The position numbers and the translations under genes were made by a program. A stretch of 15,735 bases of DNA from Collinsella sp. (lineage in GTDB: Bacteria; Actinomycetota; Coriobacteriia; Coriobacteriales; Coriobacteriaceae): the NCBI GenBank assembly GCA_022745215.1, contig JAIIWC010000046.1:1-15735 (forward strand), in the 5' to 3' direction. This document shows positions 1 to 7,111 of this stretch, one piece after another. Position 1 is the first letter of the stretch. Each line of letters starts with the position of its first letter. The notes below the pieces were generated by a model, which saw only the letters and a program-made list of their open reading frames with translations, was not told where the DNA came from and did not search any database.

Positions 1-154
1 CGTGGACGAGGCCGCTGCCAAGATTCTCGAGGCCCGCGCCGAGGCCCGTGCCGCCAAGAACTGGGATCTGGCCGACGCCATCCGCGATCAGCTCAAGGAC
101 CTGGGCCTGACGATTGAAGATACTGCCGCGGGCACCCGCATCAAGACTCTCTAA
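1..154 (+). CDS. cysS: Cysteinyl-tRNA synthetase, C-terminal end (partial)
   Basis: This is the 3' end of a gene entering from the left edge, read in frame from base 2 to a TAA at 152-154 (50 residues). The protein would charge tRNA-Cys with cysteine in the cytoplasm. The visible part is the C-terminal helical tail: an Ala/Arg/Glu-rich helix, then ADAIRDQLKDLGLTIEDT and a Gly-Thr-Arg ending. That matches the usual CysRS ending, where an (A)DxIRxxLxxxGIxLEDTxxGTxW-like segment closes the protein. The catalytic HIGH and KMSKS motifs lie outside the window, so the call rests on this tail and on the neighbouring rlmB and rae1, which follow cysS in Bacillus-type genomes. Confidence 0.85.
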   Translation, partial: VDEAAAKILEARAEARAAKNWDLADAIRDQLKDLGLTIEDTAAGTRIKTL

Positions 155-160
155 TCCCCG

Positions 161-262
161 CGGGTTTCCCAAGCACCCGACCTTGCCGTTCAAGCCGTCG
201 CTCGCGTACTCAAGTACGCGTCGCTCCTCTTTCACGGCCATCTCGGACACTTGGAAAACCCG
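161..262 (+). repeat. Long imperfect hairpin, unit 1 of a tandem pair
   Basis: Outer arms 161-173 and 250-262 match at 12 of 13 positions. An inner pair (185-189 with 234-238) follows. The apical stem 203-209/214-220 (CGCGTAC/GTACGCG) is closed by a TCAA loop at 210-213. The 3' strand carries TCCTCTTTC at 225-233. The core at 180-243 aligns with 285-347 of unit 2, although the paired bases of the apical stem differ between them. This could be a structured RNA in the cysS-rlmB transcript or a REP-like DNA repeat. The structure is seen directly; the function is unknown. Confidence 0.75.
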
Positions 263-265
263 TGC

Positions 266-366
266 CGACCGCCCGAGCCACGGCACCTTGCCTTTCAATC
301 GTCGGGCATGACCTCAAGGTCTATGCCCTCCTCTTTCAAGGCAATCTGCCGCACCTCGGGCGGTCG
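266..366 (+). repeat. Long hairpin, unit 2 of a tandem pair
   Basis: Outer arms 266-277 and 355-366 are perfectly complementary over 12 bp. Further pairs are 282-285/347-350 and TTGCCTT/AAGGCAA (288-294/338-344). The apical stem is 304-313/318-328 with one bulged T (322) and a TCAA loop (314-317). The two strands of the nine-by-nine internal loop are TCAATCGTC (295-303) and TCCTCTTTC (329-337). The unit lies only three bases after unit 1. CCTCCT at 327-332 is the exact complement of the rlmB ribosome-binding site AGGAGG at 397-402. Confidence 0.78.
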
Positions 367-409
367 ATCTATTTGTTTCGTTTGATAACTGTATTTAGGA
401 GGTCGCTTT

Positions 410-1330
410 ATGGCCGACAACCGCAAGCGTGCGCCTCGTGGTGGCAAGCAGGCTGCTTCTGGCTCGCGCCCGATTCGCCGCAATGACCGCGCTGCCGCTT
501 CCAAGGGCCAGCGCGAGCGCTCCCAAGCCCAGGCTGCGCGTCCGCAGCGAGATCGCAACCGCGACAACATTCAGGTCCCCAAGGGCGAGTTTATCGAAGG
601 TCGTCGTGCTGCCGCCGAGGCGCTGCGCACCGGTTTTCCCATCAAGTGCGCGCTCATTGCCGAGGGCGGGGAGCGCGATGCCGCTTTGTCTCGTCTGGTC
701 GACGACCTCAACGCTGCGGGCGTCCGCATTAAGTATGTGCCGCGCGTGCAGCTCGACGCACTGTCGAGCCATGGCGCTCACCAGGGCATCGCGCTCGAGG
801 TTGGCAACTTCCCTTACGCCGATGTCGCCGACATCCTCGACCGCGCGGGTGACGGACCGGCACTCGTCGTCGTGCTCGACCATGTGACTGACGACGGCAA
901 CTTTGGTGCCATCGTGCGTTCCGCCGAGGTTGTGGGCGCGGCCGGCGTCATCATTGCCAACAAGCGCGCCGCCGGCGTGACCGTGGGCAGCTACAAGACT
1001 TCAGCCGGCGCCGTCATGCATCTGCCTATCGCGCAGGTGCCCAACATCGCCCGTGCGCTCGACGACCTCAAGGCCGCTGGCTTTTGGGTGGGCGGTGCCT
1101 CCGAGCACGCCGAAGACAGTTGCTGGGATGCTTCCTTCGAGGGCCGCGTGGCGCTCGTCATGGGCTCCGAGGGCGACGGCATCTCGCGTCTGGTGCTCGA
1201 GAAATGCGACTTTTTGGCCAAGCTTCCCCAGCGCGGCATGACCGAGAGCCTCAATGTTGCCCAGGCGACCACGGCGCTGTGCTTTGAGTGGCTGCGCCGC
1301 AACGCCGGCGAGCTCATGGGGGAGGAGTAG
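410..1330 (+). CDS. rlmB: 23S rRNA 2'-O-methyltransferase RlmB-like (SpoU/TrmH family)
   Basis: A 306-residue SPOUT-class RNA ribose methyltransferase that uses S-adenosylmethionine. The family member RlmB methylates G2251 of 23S rRNA during 50S assembly. Residues 1-58 are a basic Arg/Lys/Ala/Gln-rich, probably disordered tail. A SpoU substrate-binding domain begins at FIEGRRAAAEAL (61-72). The methylase domain (about 150-295) carries the three family motifs: NFGAIVRSAE (164-173), GSEGDGIS (252-259) and ESLNVAQA (279-286). The ATG at 410 is supported by AGGAGG at 397-402. The stop is three bases before the next ATG, so the two genes form one operon. The long basic N-terminus is more than the core enzyme needs and may bind RNA. 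A different 2'-O-methylation target (TrmH-like) cannot be excluded, but the gene order favours RlmB. Confidence 0.9.
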   Translation: MADNRKRAPRGGKQAASGSRPIRRNDRAAASKGQRERSQAQAARPQRDRNRDNIQVPKGEFIEGRRAAAEALRTGFPIKCALIAEGGERDAALSRLVDDLNAAGVRIKYVPRVQLDALSSHGAHQGIALEVGNFPYADVADILDRAGDGPALVVVLDHVTDDGNFGAIVRSAEVVGAAGVIIANKRAAGVTVGSYKTSAGAVMHLPIAQVPNIARALDDLKAAGFWVGGASEHAEDSCWDASFEGRVALVMGSEGDGISRLVLEKCDFLAKLPQRGMTESLNVAQATTALCFEWLRRNAGELMGEE

Positions 1331-1333
1331 CGC

Positions 1334-2011
1334 ATGTCCAAGAAGAACCGCGCCAAGTCCAAGGCCAAGCGCTTTGGCGAGGGCTCGGCCAAGCCGATTG
1401 TTTCGGCCGCGACCTACGGCGTGGGCGGTAATGCGTTTGCGCAGGCTATCGCCGACCCAGTTTCGACGGTGCACTCCAACAAGCCCGAGCTGCTGGTGGT
1501 CGACGGTTACAACGTGATCCACTGCACGCCGCGCTACGAAAAGCTCGTGTACGACCATTCCGACGATCCGTATTCCAGCGACGTTCACGATATGGCGCGC
1601 ACGGCGCTCATTAATGACGTAGCTGCGTTTGCCCAGGGCCGCTACGAGGCCGTGATCGTATTTGACGGCGCGGGCAATATCTCCAGCGAGCGCCCCAACC
1701 TACCGGCCCGCGGCGTGCGCATTGAGTTTTCGCCGACGGGCGTTTCTGCCGATACCGTGGTGCAGAAGCTCTGCATCGAGGCACGTGAGGAAGGCCGCGC
1801 GTGCTCCGTGGTATCGAGTGACGGCACGATCCAGGCTGTCGTCATGGGCAAGGGCGTTACGCGCATCTCGAGCCGTATGCTGGTGGACGAGATCAAACAG
1901 ATCGATAACGACGTTCACGAGGCAGAGGAAGCTCCGCAGATCAAGATGACTCTGGGTAGCCGCCTGAGCCCCGATGCCCTGGCCAAGCTCAAGGCCCTGC
2001 GCGGGAGGTAG
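1334..2011 (+). CDS. rae1: YacP/Rae1-like NYN-domain endoribonuclease
   Basis: A 225-residue protein with a PIN-like NYN nuclease fold. Acidic positions typical of the fold are visible: ELLVVDGYNVIH (D57, N60), IVFDGAG (D111), SADTVV (D140) and VVSSDG (D163). In Bacillus subtilis the homologue Rae1 (YacP) enters the ribosomal A site and cuts mRNA during translation, and it too lies just downstream of rlmB. Residues 1-50 form a Lys/Arg/Ala-rich extension not needed for the core fold. The start ATG is three bases after the rlmB stop, and its ribosome-binding site (GGGGGAGGAG) lies inside the end of rlmB, which implies translational coupling. Family membership is well supported; A-site cleavage is inferred from the family and neighbours. 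Confidence 0.85.
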   Translation: MSKKNRAKSKAKRFGEGSAKPIVSAATYGVGGNAFAQAIADPVSTVHSNKPELLVVDGYNVIHCTPRYEKLVYDHSDDPYSSDVHDMARTALINDVAAFAQGRYEAVIVFDGAGNISSERPNLPARGVRIEFSPTGVSADTVVQKLCIEAREEGRACSVVSSDGTIQAVVMGKGVTRISSRMLVDEIKQIDNDVHEAEEAPQIKMTLGSRLSPDALAKLKALRGR

Positions 2012-2038
2012 GGGAGTTGGCGGGGCAATGCTGTCTTG

Positions 2039-3379
2039 CTAACTCCATTCAGCGATGTCGATCATTCTTTCGAGGCGCCACGTTAGCGCCTCTTTTAGAT
2101 ATGGCAGCCTTGCCGTGAGCGCGTCGTTTCTGGACAGAATCTCGATTGCCTCGTCAACGAAGCCTTCGAGTTTGTCGCCGTCAAACCAGCCCATGTCCTC
2201 GACGAGCAACATTTGTTTGGCGGGGCTTGAATGAAATTGTGCGCTGGTAAAACTGTGCTCTCCCGCCCTAAGCTCTTCTAGTGATATGTTGCACCAGAGT
2301 GATGAGCCCGAATCGAAGATGGGGGCTGGTCTGCAGGCTAGCGTGTTTACGTTTCGCACAAGGCCAAAGTTACGCCAATGGCGGTCATAGTTGGCGATGA
2401 TGTCGTCGCACACGATCATGCGGTCAAGGGCGTCTTTTATATCTGTCGCTCCAAGCTCTTCGCAGTTTGCTACATACCGTTCGTAATCGGTTAGTCGCTC
2501 GTCTGCATTTGCATGCTGGTTTACATAGAACGCAGGGACATATTCTTCTTCGTCAGTTAAGAAGACATTGCATGTGCTCAAGGCGGAAGTACCCGCGCCT
2601 TCGAGCGAGTAAGGCACATAATCGCAGGCGTTTAGGATGCGACGGTGGAGTGCGGTCGCCACCATCTCGTTATAGGGTTCCTGGTTTAGATGCGCACCTG
2701 CCTTGTGGAGGATTCGACGGTCACCCTCGCATGTCCAGTACTTTTGAAGATTGCCGTCCGAGGTGTTGTCGGGCTTGGCAGCAGCTGCCTTGCCCTCTGG
2801 GGCGAAGGGTGCAATGGTTAGCGAGACGTCATCAAAAGCATTATTGAAGAAATTGATATCTTTCCACGCGAGACCGGAGTCTTGGGGCCTAATCCAATAC
2901 TGGTCGGATAAGGAGAGGCCAAGATTTCGCTGTACGAGTTCATCGGGAACATCAACTGCGGCTTCTGCAAGCAGGGAGGCTAGCCCAATGCGTGCGAGCG
3001 GGATACCGCGGCCACGCCACCAAGTGCGGAAAGAGTCGAGCGATATGGGGCTATTAGGGCCAAATACTCCAATAGGGGCGTGGGCGTAATCGATGTCGGC
3101 GCCGATATGGGTAAAGTCTTTTCGCGATGTGCTGTAGACCAGCTGAGCGACTTCGTGCGTGCGATTCATGAGGGTGAACGCGATCTCGCTCTTACCGTGG
3201 CCGCGGCGGGGACGTCCCCCCGTTTTGGTCACGGAACGGAGTCGCGTGTCGACGCTGTCTTTGTCGATGAGCCATACACCAGAAGCCTTGCGGGCATCAA
3301 GTGCTCCGTTTTTTATGAGCTCCTGCACCCTGCGCGGAGTGATGCCGAGCAGCTCGGCGGCTTCCTTGGTAGTAAGCAT
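2039..3379 (-). CDS. HipA-like kinase-fold protein with N-terminal excisionase-type HTH
   Basis: A 446-residue protein. Residues 1-50 form an excisionase/MerR-type DNA-binding domain (MLTTKEAAELLG, then RRVQELIKNG). A middle part with SFRTWWRGRGIPLARIGL recalls the small N-lobe region of HipA proteins. The C-terminal half looks like the HipA kinase fold: a glycine-containing loop at 207-215, RRILHKAG (candidate ATP lysine K226), the catalytic loop NYDRHWRNFG (330-339, D332) and a metal-binding DSG (356-358). HipA enzymes are Ser/Thr kinases, some of which phosphorylate aminoacyl-tRNA synthetases and arrest growth, usually held by a separate DNA-binding HipB. Here the DNA-binding part is in the same chain and no antitoxin gene is adjacent. 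I chose the ATG at 3379 because GAAGGG lies seven bases upstream; an in-frame ATG at 3421 falls inside the promoter palindrome. Toxicity and target are inferred only. Confidence 0.75.
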   Translation of the reverse strand: MLTTKEAAELLGITPRRVQELIKNGALDARKASGVWLIDKDSVDTRLRSVTKTGGRPRRGHGKSEIAFTLMNRTHEVAQLVYSTSRKDFTHIGADIDYAHAPIGVFGPNSPISLDSFRTWWRGRGIPLARIGLASLLAEAAVDVPDELVQRNLGLSLSDQYWIRPQDSGLAWKDINFFNNAFDDVSLTIAPFAPEGKAAAAKPDNTSDGNLQKYWTCEGDRRILHKAGAHLNQEPYNEMVATALHRRILNACDYVPYSLEGAGTSALSTCNVFLTDEEEYVPAFYVNQHANADERLTDYERYVANCEELGATDIKDALDRMIVCDDIIANYDRHWRNFGLVRNVNTLACRPAPIFDSGSSLWCNISLEELRAGEHSFTSAQFHSSPAKQMLLVEDMGWFDGDKLEGFVDEAIEILSRNDALTARLPYLKEALTWRLERMIDIAEWS

Positions 3380-3389
3380 CACGAAACCC

Positions 3390-3450
3390 TTCGTCAAAAC
3401 GAATAGTTTTATATATAGCAATTGTAATTAAAACTATTCGTTCTGACGAA
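3390..3450 (-). promoter_or_regulatory. Double-palindrome operator/promoter of the HTH-HipA gene
   Basis: Two 21-bp arms, 3390-3410 and 3430-3450, are inverted copies with one mismatch and a 19-bp spacer. Each arm contains its own palindrome of form TTCGTnnnnACGAA (3390-3403 and 3437-3450), with centres 47 bp apart. The flanks continue to match weakly to about 3380 and 3460. The spacer contains a TATATA run suited to a minus-strand -10 box. The site ends next to the ribosome-binding site of the HTH-HipA gene, so autorepression by its HTH is likely. This last point is inference. Confidence 0.7.
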
Positions 3451-3501
3451 TGGTTTTGAGATTGAGGGCGAACCGACAGAAATGAACGGGCCTGGTACCT
3501 G

Positions 3502-3531
3502 TTGTTGCTGGATTTTGCATATTTGTATAAC
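3502..3531 (+). promoter_or_regulatory. Probable promoter of tRNA-Thr(TGT)
   Basis: TTGTTG at 3502-3507 and TATAAC at 3526-3531 are separated by 18 bp, the same spacing as in the two stronger promoters further right. The tRNA begins about 70 bp downstream. The -35 box is imperfect. Confidence 0.5.
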
Positions 3532-3603
3532 GCCGTGTGGCCTGTTGCGCCCCGTCCGTAATTCCTTTATTCTTAACAGGCTTCGCGCGAAAGCGCCAAG
3601 TGT

Positions 3604-3678
3604 GCCAGTGTGGCGCAACGGTAGCGCAACTGATTTGTAATCAGTGGGTTGCAGGTTCGATTCCTGTCACTGGCTCCA
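3604..3678 (+). tRNA. tRNA-Thr (TGT)
   Basis: A complete cloverleaf. The acceptor arms GCCAGTG (3604-3610) and CACTGGC (3668-3674) pair perfectly, followed by discriminator T and an encoded CCA (3676-3678). The anticodon stem ACTGA/TCAGT encloses the loop TTTGTAA with anticodon TGT at 3636-3638, which reads ACA and related Thr codons. The T-arm has GGTTCGATTCC. It is transcribed alone: a promoter-like site lies upstream and a terminator hairpin follows ten bases later. Confidence 0.96.
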
Positions 3679-3687
3679 TGAGAGTTT

Positions 3688-3727
3688 CGGGCTCTGTCTC
3701 TATATGGGACAGAGCCCGTTTCTATTT
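3688..3727 (+). terminator. Rho-independent terminator of tRNA-Thr(TGT)
   Basis: A perfect 11-bp stem, CGGGCTCTGTC (3688-3698) with its complement at 3708-3718, is followed by a T-rich tail (TTTCTATTT). Confidence 0.88.
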
Positions 3728-3793
3728 AGGTGGTGCGCCATCGGGTTAGCGCCCATCCCGTTTTTGGTTTGTCTCGTCCTCCATTTTGTCTAA

Positions 3794-3838
3794 ATCTGTA
3801 ACACCAAGACCGATATTTGGCATCTAACTGTTACAGAT
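3794..3838. repeat. 45-bp inverted-repeat unit, copy 1 (ATCTGTAACA arms)
   Basis: ATCTGTAACA at 3794-3803 and its reverse complement at 3829-3838 flank a 25-bp spacer. A second unit of the same size lies exactly 80 bp to the right. The flanks outside the arms also resemble one another (a TGTCT-like block). No coding sequence is nearby and the function is unknown. Confidence 0.75.
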
Positions 3839-3873
3839 TGAGATGAAACTTAGGGTGTTTTAGGAATATCTTG

Positions 3874-3918
3874 ATCTGTAACATGTAGAAGCGGAATAGG
3901 CCTCTTGCTGTTACAGAT
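3874..3918. repeat. 45-bp inverted-repeat unit, copy 2 (ATCTGTAACA arms)
   Basis: ATCTGTAACA at 3874-3883 and TGTTACAGAT at 3909-3918 again enclose a 25-bp spacer. The spacer sequence differs from that of copy 1, so only the arms and the spacing are conserved. The right arm continues as CGAGACAAGG, which mirrors the flank of the outermost left arm (TTTGTCTAA). Confidence 0.75.
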
Positions 3919-3999
3919 CGAGACAAGGGCGGGTGCGGACCTGGATGTTCTGCTCGAGCGTGGATTTCTGGACACGCGAGAGAAGAAAATCTTCCGACC

Positions 4000-4019
4000 G
4001 GAGAACGAGCGTGGATAAT
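4000..4019 (+). repeat. 20-bp direct repeat, left copy (GGAGAACGAGCGTGGATAAT)
   Basis: Matches 8051-8070 at 19 of 20 positions in the same orientation. The two copies bracket the sugar-utilisation module. The core GAGCGTGGAT also occurs at 3956-3965. Confidence 0.7.
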
Positions 4020-4075
4020 TAACTTGGATAGGGAGCTAAGGTAAACACCGATTGTCTATCGAAGGCTTTAGAAAC

Positions 4076-4113
4076 AACGACCCCGATTTCATTGTGGAAT
4101 CGGGGTCGTTTGT
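4076..4113. terminator. Terminator hairpin, probably bidirectional, ending the PTS/GH1 operon
   Basis: A perfect 13-bp stem, 4076-4088 with 4098-4110 (AACGACCCCGATT and its complement), has a 9-base loop. Read on the minus strand it lies ~100 bp after the PTS stop and is followed by TGTTTCT. On the plus strand it ends in GTTTGTG. The T tracts are short, but the stem is strong. Confidence 0.7.
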
Positions 4114-4211
4114 GCCTGAGGAATCCGAATGGATTAATCGAGCTCCTAAGGGACTTCTTGGGTTCTTGCTAATGGTCTGCCGAGGATGTCCCCAATGCAA
4201 GCAGCGGGCAT

Positions 4212-5612
4212 CTACTCAATATAGTTGGGATTCTTCTTGATGATCACGCGTGCAGCGATGAACGAGACAACGATGGCGATGACGGCGACAACGCACGCCA
4301 GTACGAAGTTGCCCATGGATCCATCGGGAGCGATAAAGATCAGCGCAGAAAGAAGACCGGGGCATGCTCCCGCAACATACTCCTTCAGGACGAAGATGCC
4401 TGCAGGGAGTCCCGCGCAGAGGGCGCCGATTGCTGTGCCGACAAGCAGGCGGGGACGCTCGATGAGGCAGCCGTAAAATGCGGGCTCAGTTACGCCACAG
4501 AGTGCGGTGACGGCAACCGTGGTGACCATACCTCTCTTCTCCTTGTTGCCTTTCATTGCAGTTGCCAAGGCGAGACTCGTGCCGCCAATGCAGAGGTTTG
4601 AGATGAAGCCAAAGATGATGGGCGCCCAGCCGAGCTGCGCCAAGCTCGTAACTTCGATCGCGATGTAGGCCTTATCAAGACCGAGCATGACAAAATAGGG
4701 GTTAAGGGCTGCAAGGATTGGAGTAGCGATAAATGCCACGTTATCCATGAGCCACGTGGCGGCATCACTCAGCGCGTAGCCCATCATGCTGCCGGCGGGG
4801 CCGAGGATAATCAGCTCAACAGGCACGACGATGAACATGGTGAGCAGCGGCTTCAAGAACAGTTTGGTAATGTCGGGGATGATTTTCTGAAGACCGCGAT
4901 CAACAAAGTACATGAACACAACGCCCAGTACGATTGGCACCACCGTGCTCGAGTAGTCGTTCGTCGGGATGGGGATGCCAAGAAAGTCGAGACCCTCAGC
5001 ACCGCTAATAGACGAGCTAATCATGATTGCGCCCAGCAGTGCGCCCATGATAGGCTGCATCTTCATGACGGCGGCGAGCTGATAGCCGAGGTAAACGGGC
5101 AGGAAGCTAAATGAGGCGCTGAAGATCGCCAGCAGAACCTGGGCGGTTCCGCTATCGGTGCTCAATCCACAATAATTGACCAGGAGATTCTTGATCGAAA
5201 GAATGAGTCCGCCAACGATGAGCGCCGGGACGATGGGCATGAATACCTGTGCAGAGACGTTCCCGAATTTCTCAATCAAGCCCATGGCGGTGTTACCGCT
5301 TTTAATGCCTTCTGCAAGGTCTTTGGCGGTTTGGGCATCGTCGGCAACCGTGCCACCGCCGACTTCGATTCCCGCGAAGTCGAGGAAGTCGTTGTAGGCC
5401 TCGGTGACGTTGGGGCCGATGATTACCTGAAGCTGGCCACCGCTGACTACTGCCCCGAGCGCCTGGTCAGCCGATTTGGCGAGCTGGAGATCGATGATCG
5501 AGGTGTCTCGTGCGTCGATGCGAAGGCGCGTCGCACAATGAGTTACCGATGTAATGTTCTCTTTGCCGCCAACAGCCTTTAGGACTGTTTCGGACATTGC
5601 CTGATATTTCAT
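4212..5612 (-). CDS. PTS beta-glucoside-type transporter subunit EIIBC
   Basis: A 466-residue membrane permease that imports and phosphorylates a beta-glycoside using phosphate relayed through HPr and EIIA. Residues 1-90 are an EIIB domain of the glucose superfamily with the phosphorylation site THCATRLRI (Cys26). After a linker (about 90-110) comes the EIIC domain of about ten hydrophobic segments (110-460), with the signature GVTEPAFYG (373-381) and a short basic end. No EIIA domain follows, although many BglF-type proteins carry one, so the EIIA must come from elsewhere in the genome. The ATG at 5612 has AGGAG nearby. It starts nine bases after the glycosidase stop, so the two are co-transcribed. 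The exact sugar cannot be read from the sequence. Confidence 0.9.
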   Translation of the reverse strand: MKYQAMSETVLKAVGGKENITSVTHCATRLRIDARDTSIIDLQLAKSADQALGAVVSGGQLQVIIGPNVTEAYNDFLDFAGIEVGGGTVADDAQTAKDLAEGIKSGNTAMGLIEKFGNVSAQVFMPIVPALIVGGLILSIKNLLVNYCGLSTDSGTAQVLLAIFSASFSFLPVYLGYQLAAVMKMQPIMGALLGAIMISSSISGAEGLDFLGIPIPTNDYSSTVVPIVLGVVFMYFVDRGLQKIIPDITKLFLKPLLTMFIVVPVELIILGPAGSMMGYALSDAATWLMDNVAFIATPILAALNPYFVMLGLDKAYIAIEVTSLAQLGWAPIIFGFISNLCIGGTSLALATAMKGNKEKRGMVTTVAVTALCGVTEPAFYGCLIERPRLLVGTAIGALCAGLPAGIFVLKEYVAGACPGLLSALIFIAPDGSMGNFVLACVVAVIAIVVSFIAARVIIKKNPNYIE

Positions 5613-5621
5613 CTCTTTCTC

Positions 5622-7040
5622 CTAACCTTCCTGCTCCTGATACTTCGAGATAAGGTCTCGGTACCAATACCAGCTCTTTTTGGGGGTGCGCTCCAGATTG
5701 TTCTCGAAGTCGATATGGACAAGTCCGTATCGTTTTTCGTAGCCGTTGATCCAGCTATACAGATCCATCGTCGACCAGAGGTAGTAGCCCTCAACGCGCG
5801 CGCCGTCGCGCTTAGCCCTCATCATGTGCTCGATGAACTGGCCCAGAAGCTCGATGCGGTCATCATCGTGGATTATTCCGTCTGCGTCTGGTTGCTCATA
5901 GGCGCCATGTCCGTTTTCCGTAATAAAGATGCGGGGCGCGTCATAGCGCTCGTGGACATCCATGATGGTTGAATACATGCAACTTGGGAGTATTTCGCGG
6001 CCCCATTTATTGCGGGGAACATTGCTGTCGCGGGCGCTTTCAAACAAGGGCGCAATGCATTTTCCTTCGACCTTTTTGCTCGAACCGCCCTTATTGTTCG
6101 CCGAAACGGCAAGCTCTCCACCGTGCCAGTCGGTTACATACTCTCGGCAATACACGTTGAGTCCAATAAAATCGACTTTACCGTCTCTGAATTCTTCTAC
6201 GTCATTTGGGGATCGATAGAGCGAGACGCCAAGTTTTTCAAGGATTTCGTCCATTTCTGGCGGCAGTTGACCCTGAAGTGCTGGTGCCAGAATCATGCGA
6301 TTGGCGAAAAAGTCTGCGTATCGAAATACGTCATCGGGGTGCTCGGTTGCCGGGTCGAGTTCGACAACGCCGCCATCGTGGACGGCGCCGATGATGCCGC
6401 CGTAGCCCATTTGACGATATGCTCGGACTGCGAGTGCGCTTGCGCGCATCAGGTTGTACTGAAACTGCATGTACGACTGAACGTCGAGCGATCGATTGGG
6501 GGGATAGTTGCCCAACATGTTTACGCAGTAGCTGTAGAAATGCGGCTCGTTAACGGTAGCCCAGATTTTGACGCGGTCTCCAAAGCGCTCAAAGCAAATC
6601 TTGGCGTATTTGCAGAACCACTCTGCCATATCGTTGTTCAGCCATCCGCCTTTGCAAGCAAGCGTGAATGGCAGATCGTAATGGAACAGCGTAACGTTGG
6701 GCTCTATGCCATTTTCGAGGCAGCAATCAATGACCCGATTATAAAAATCGATACCCTTTTCATTCACTTCACCGATACCCGTGGGGATGATTCGACTCCA
6801 TGAAAGAGAGAAGCGATAGGTGTTTTGTCCGCCTTCTTTCATCATGCGGATATCTTCTTCATAGCGATGGTAGAAGTCGCAAGATACATCACCGTCAACA
6901 TGGTTGATGTTCTTATTGCTTGCGTGGTTAAAGAAATCCCACTCGCCAAGGCCTTTGCCGTCTTCGTTCCAGGCACCCTCGCACTGATAAGACGCCGTGG
7001 CGGAACCCCAGAGAAACGGGATGTTGTTCACGTTGCCCAT
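5622..7040 (-). CDS. GH1 6-phospho-beta-glycosidase (glucosidase or galactosidase)
   Basis: A 472-residue cytoplasmic glycoside hydrolase family 1 enzyme that would split the phosphorylated disaccharide delivered by the neighbouring EIIBC. The N-terminus has the family signature FLWGSATASYQCEG. The acid/base Glu lies in ATVNEP (E165) and the nucleophile in FITENG (E375). The phosphate-binding trio of 6-phospho enzymes is present in YSWINGYEKRYG: S429, K436 and Y438. W430, directly after that Ser, is the residue found in 6-phospho-beta-galactosidases such as LacG, where many 6-phospho-beta-glucosidases have Ala or Met. I place the start at 7040 because AAGGGG lies four bases upstream; in-frame ATGs at 7058 and 7055 lack a site. 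It is the first gene of the minus-strand operon. Confidence 0.9.
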   Translation of the reverse strand: MGNVNNIPFLWGSATASYQCEGAWNEDGKGLGEWDFFNHASNKNINHVDGDVSCDFYHRYEEDIRMMKEGGQNTYRFSLSWSRIIPTGIGEVNEKGIDFYNRVIDCCLENGIEPNVTLFHYDLPFTLACKGGWLNNDMAEWFCKYAKICFERFGDRVKIWATVNEPHFYSYCVNMLGNYPPNRSLDVQSYMQFQYNLMRASALAVRAYRQMGYGGIIGAVHDGGVVELDPATEHPDDVFRYADFFANRMILAPALQGQLPPEMDEILEKLGVSLYRSPNDVEEFRDGKVDFIGLNVYCREYVTDWHGGELAVSANNKGGSSKKVEGKCIAPLFESARDSNVPRNKWGREILPSCMYSTIMDVHERYDAPRIFITENGHGAYEQPDADGIIHDDDRIELLGQFIEHMMRAKRDGARVEGYYLWSTMDLYSWINGYEKRYGLVHIDFENNLERTPKKSWYWYRDLISKYQEQEG

Positions 7041-7111
7041 GAATCCCCTTTCCATCATTCAACACGGTGGATACGTGTGGCGGAATTACGATTAAGATGA
7101 CGTCAACTGAT

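Larger units (their letters stand above)
3728..4211. other. Gene-free, repeat-rich interval
   Basis: I see no credible gene between the tRNA-Thr terminator and the end of the PTS gene. The stretch holds the two 45-bp inverted-repeat units, two copies of GAGCGTGGAT (3956-3965 and 4007-4016, the second within the 20-bp repeat shared with 8051-8070), and the terminator hairpin at 4076-4113. A 62-codon open frame across that hairpin (4052-4240) has no ribosome-binding site and no recognisable protein. Confidence 0.7.

Noticed and set aside
3604..3678. tRNA-Thr(TGT) as an integration (att) site for the neighbouring accessory genes
   Set aside because: No second copy of the tRNA 3' end and no integrase gene is visible in the window.
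3794..3918. CRISPR-like array
   Set aside because: Only two units with alternating arm orientation, unequal internal sequence and no cas genes; these are inverted repeats, not direct repeats with spacers.
4052..4240. Small plus-strand frame in the gap before the PTS gene
   Set aside because: It spans the terminator hairpin at 4076-4110, lacks a ribosome-binding site and overlaps the end of the PTS gene.
6123..6803. 226-codon plus-strand frame opposite the GH1 gene
   Set aside because: The GH1 catalytic motifs on the minus strand are unambiguous and this frame resembles no protein.
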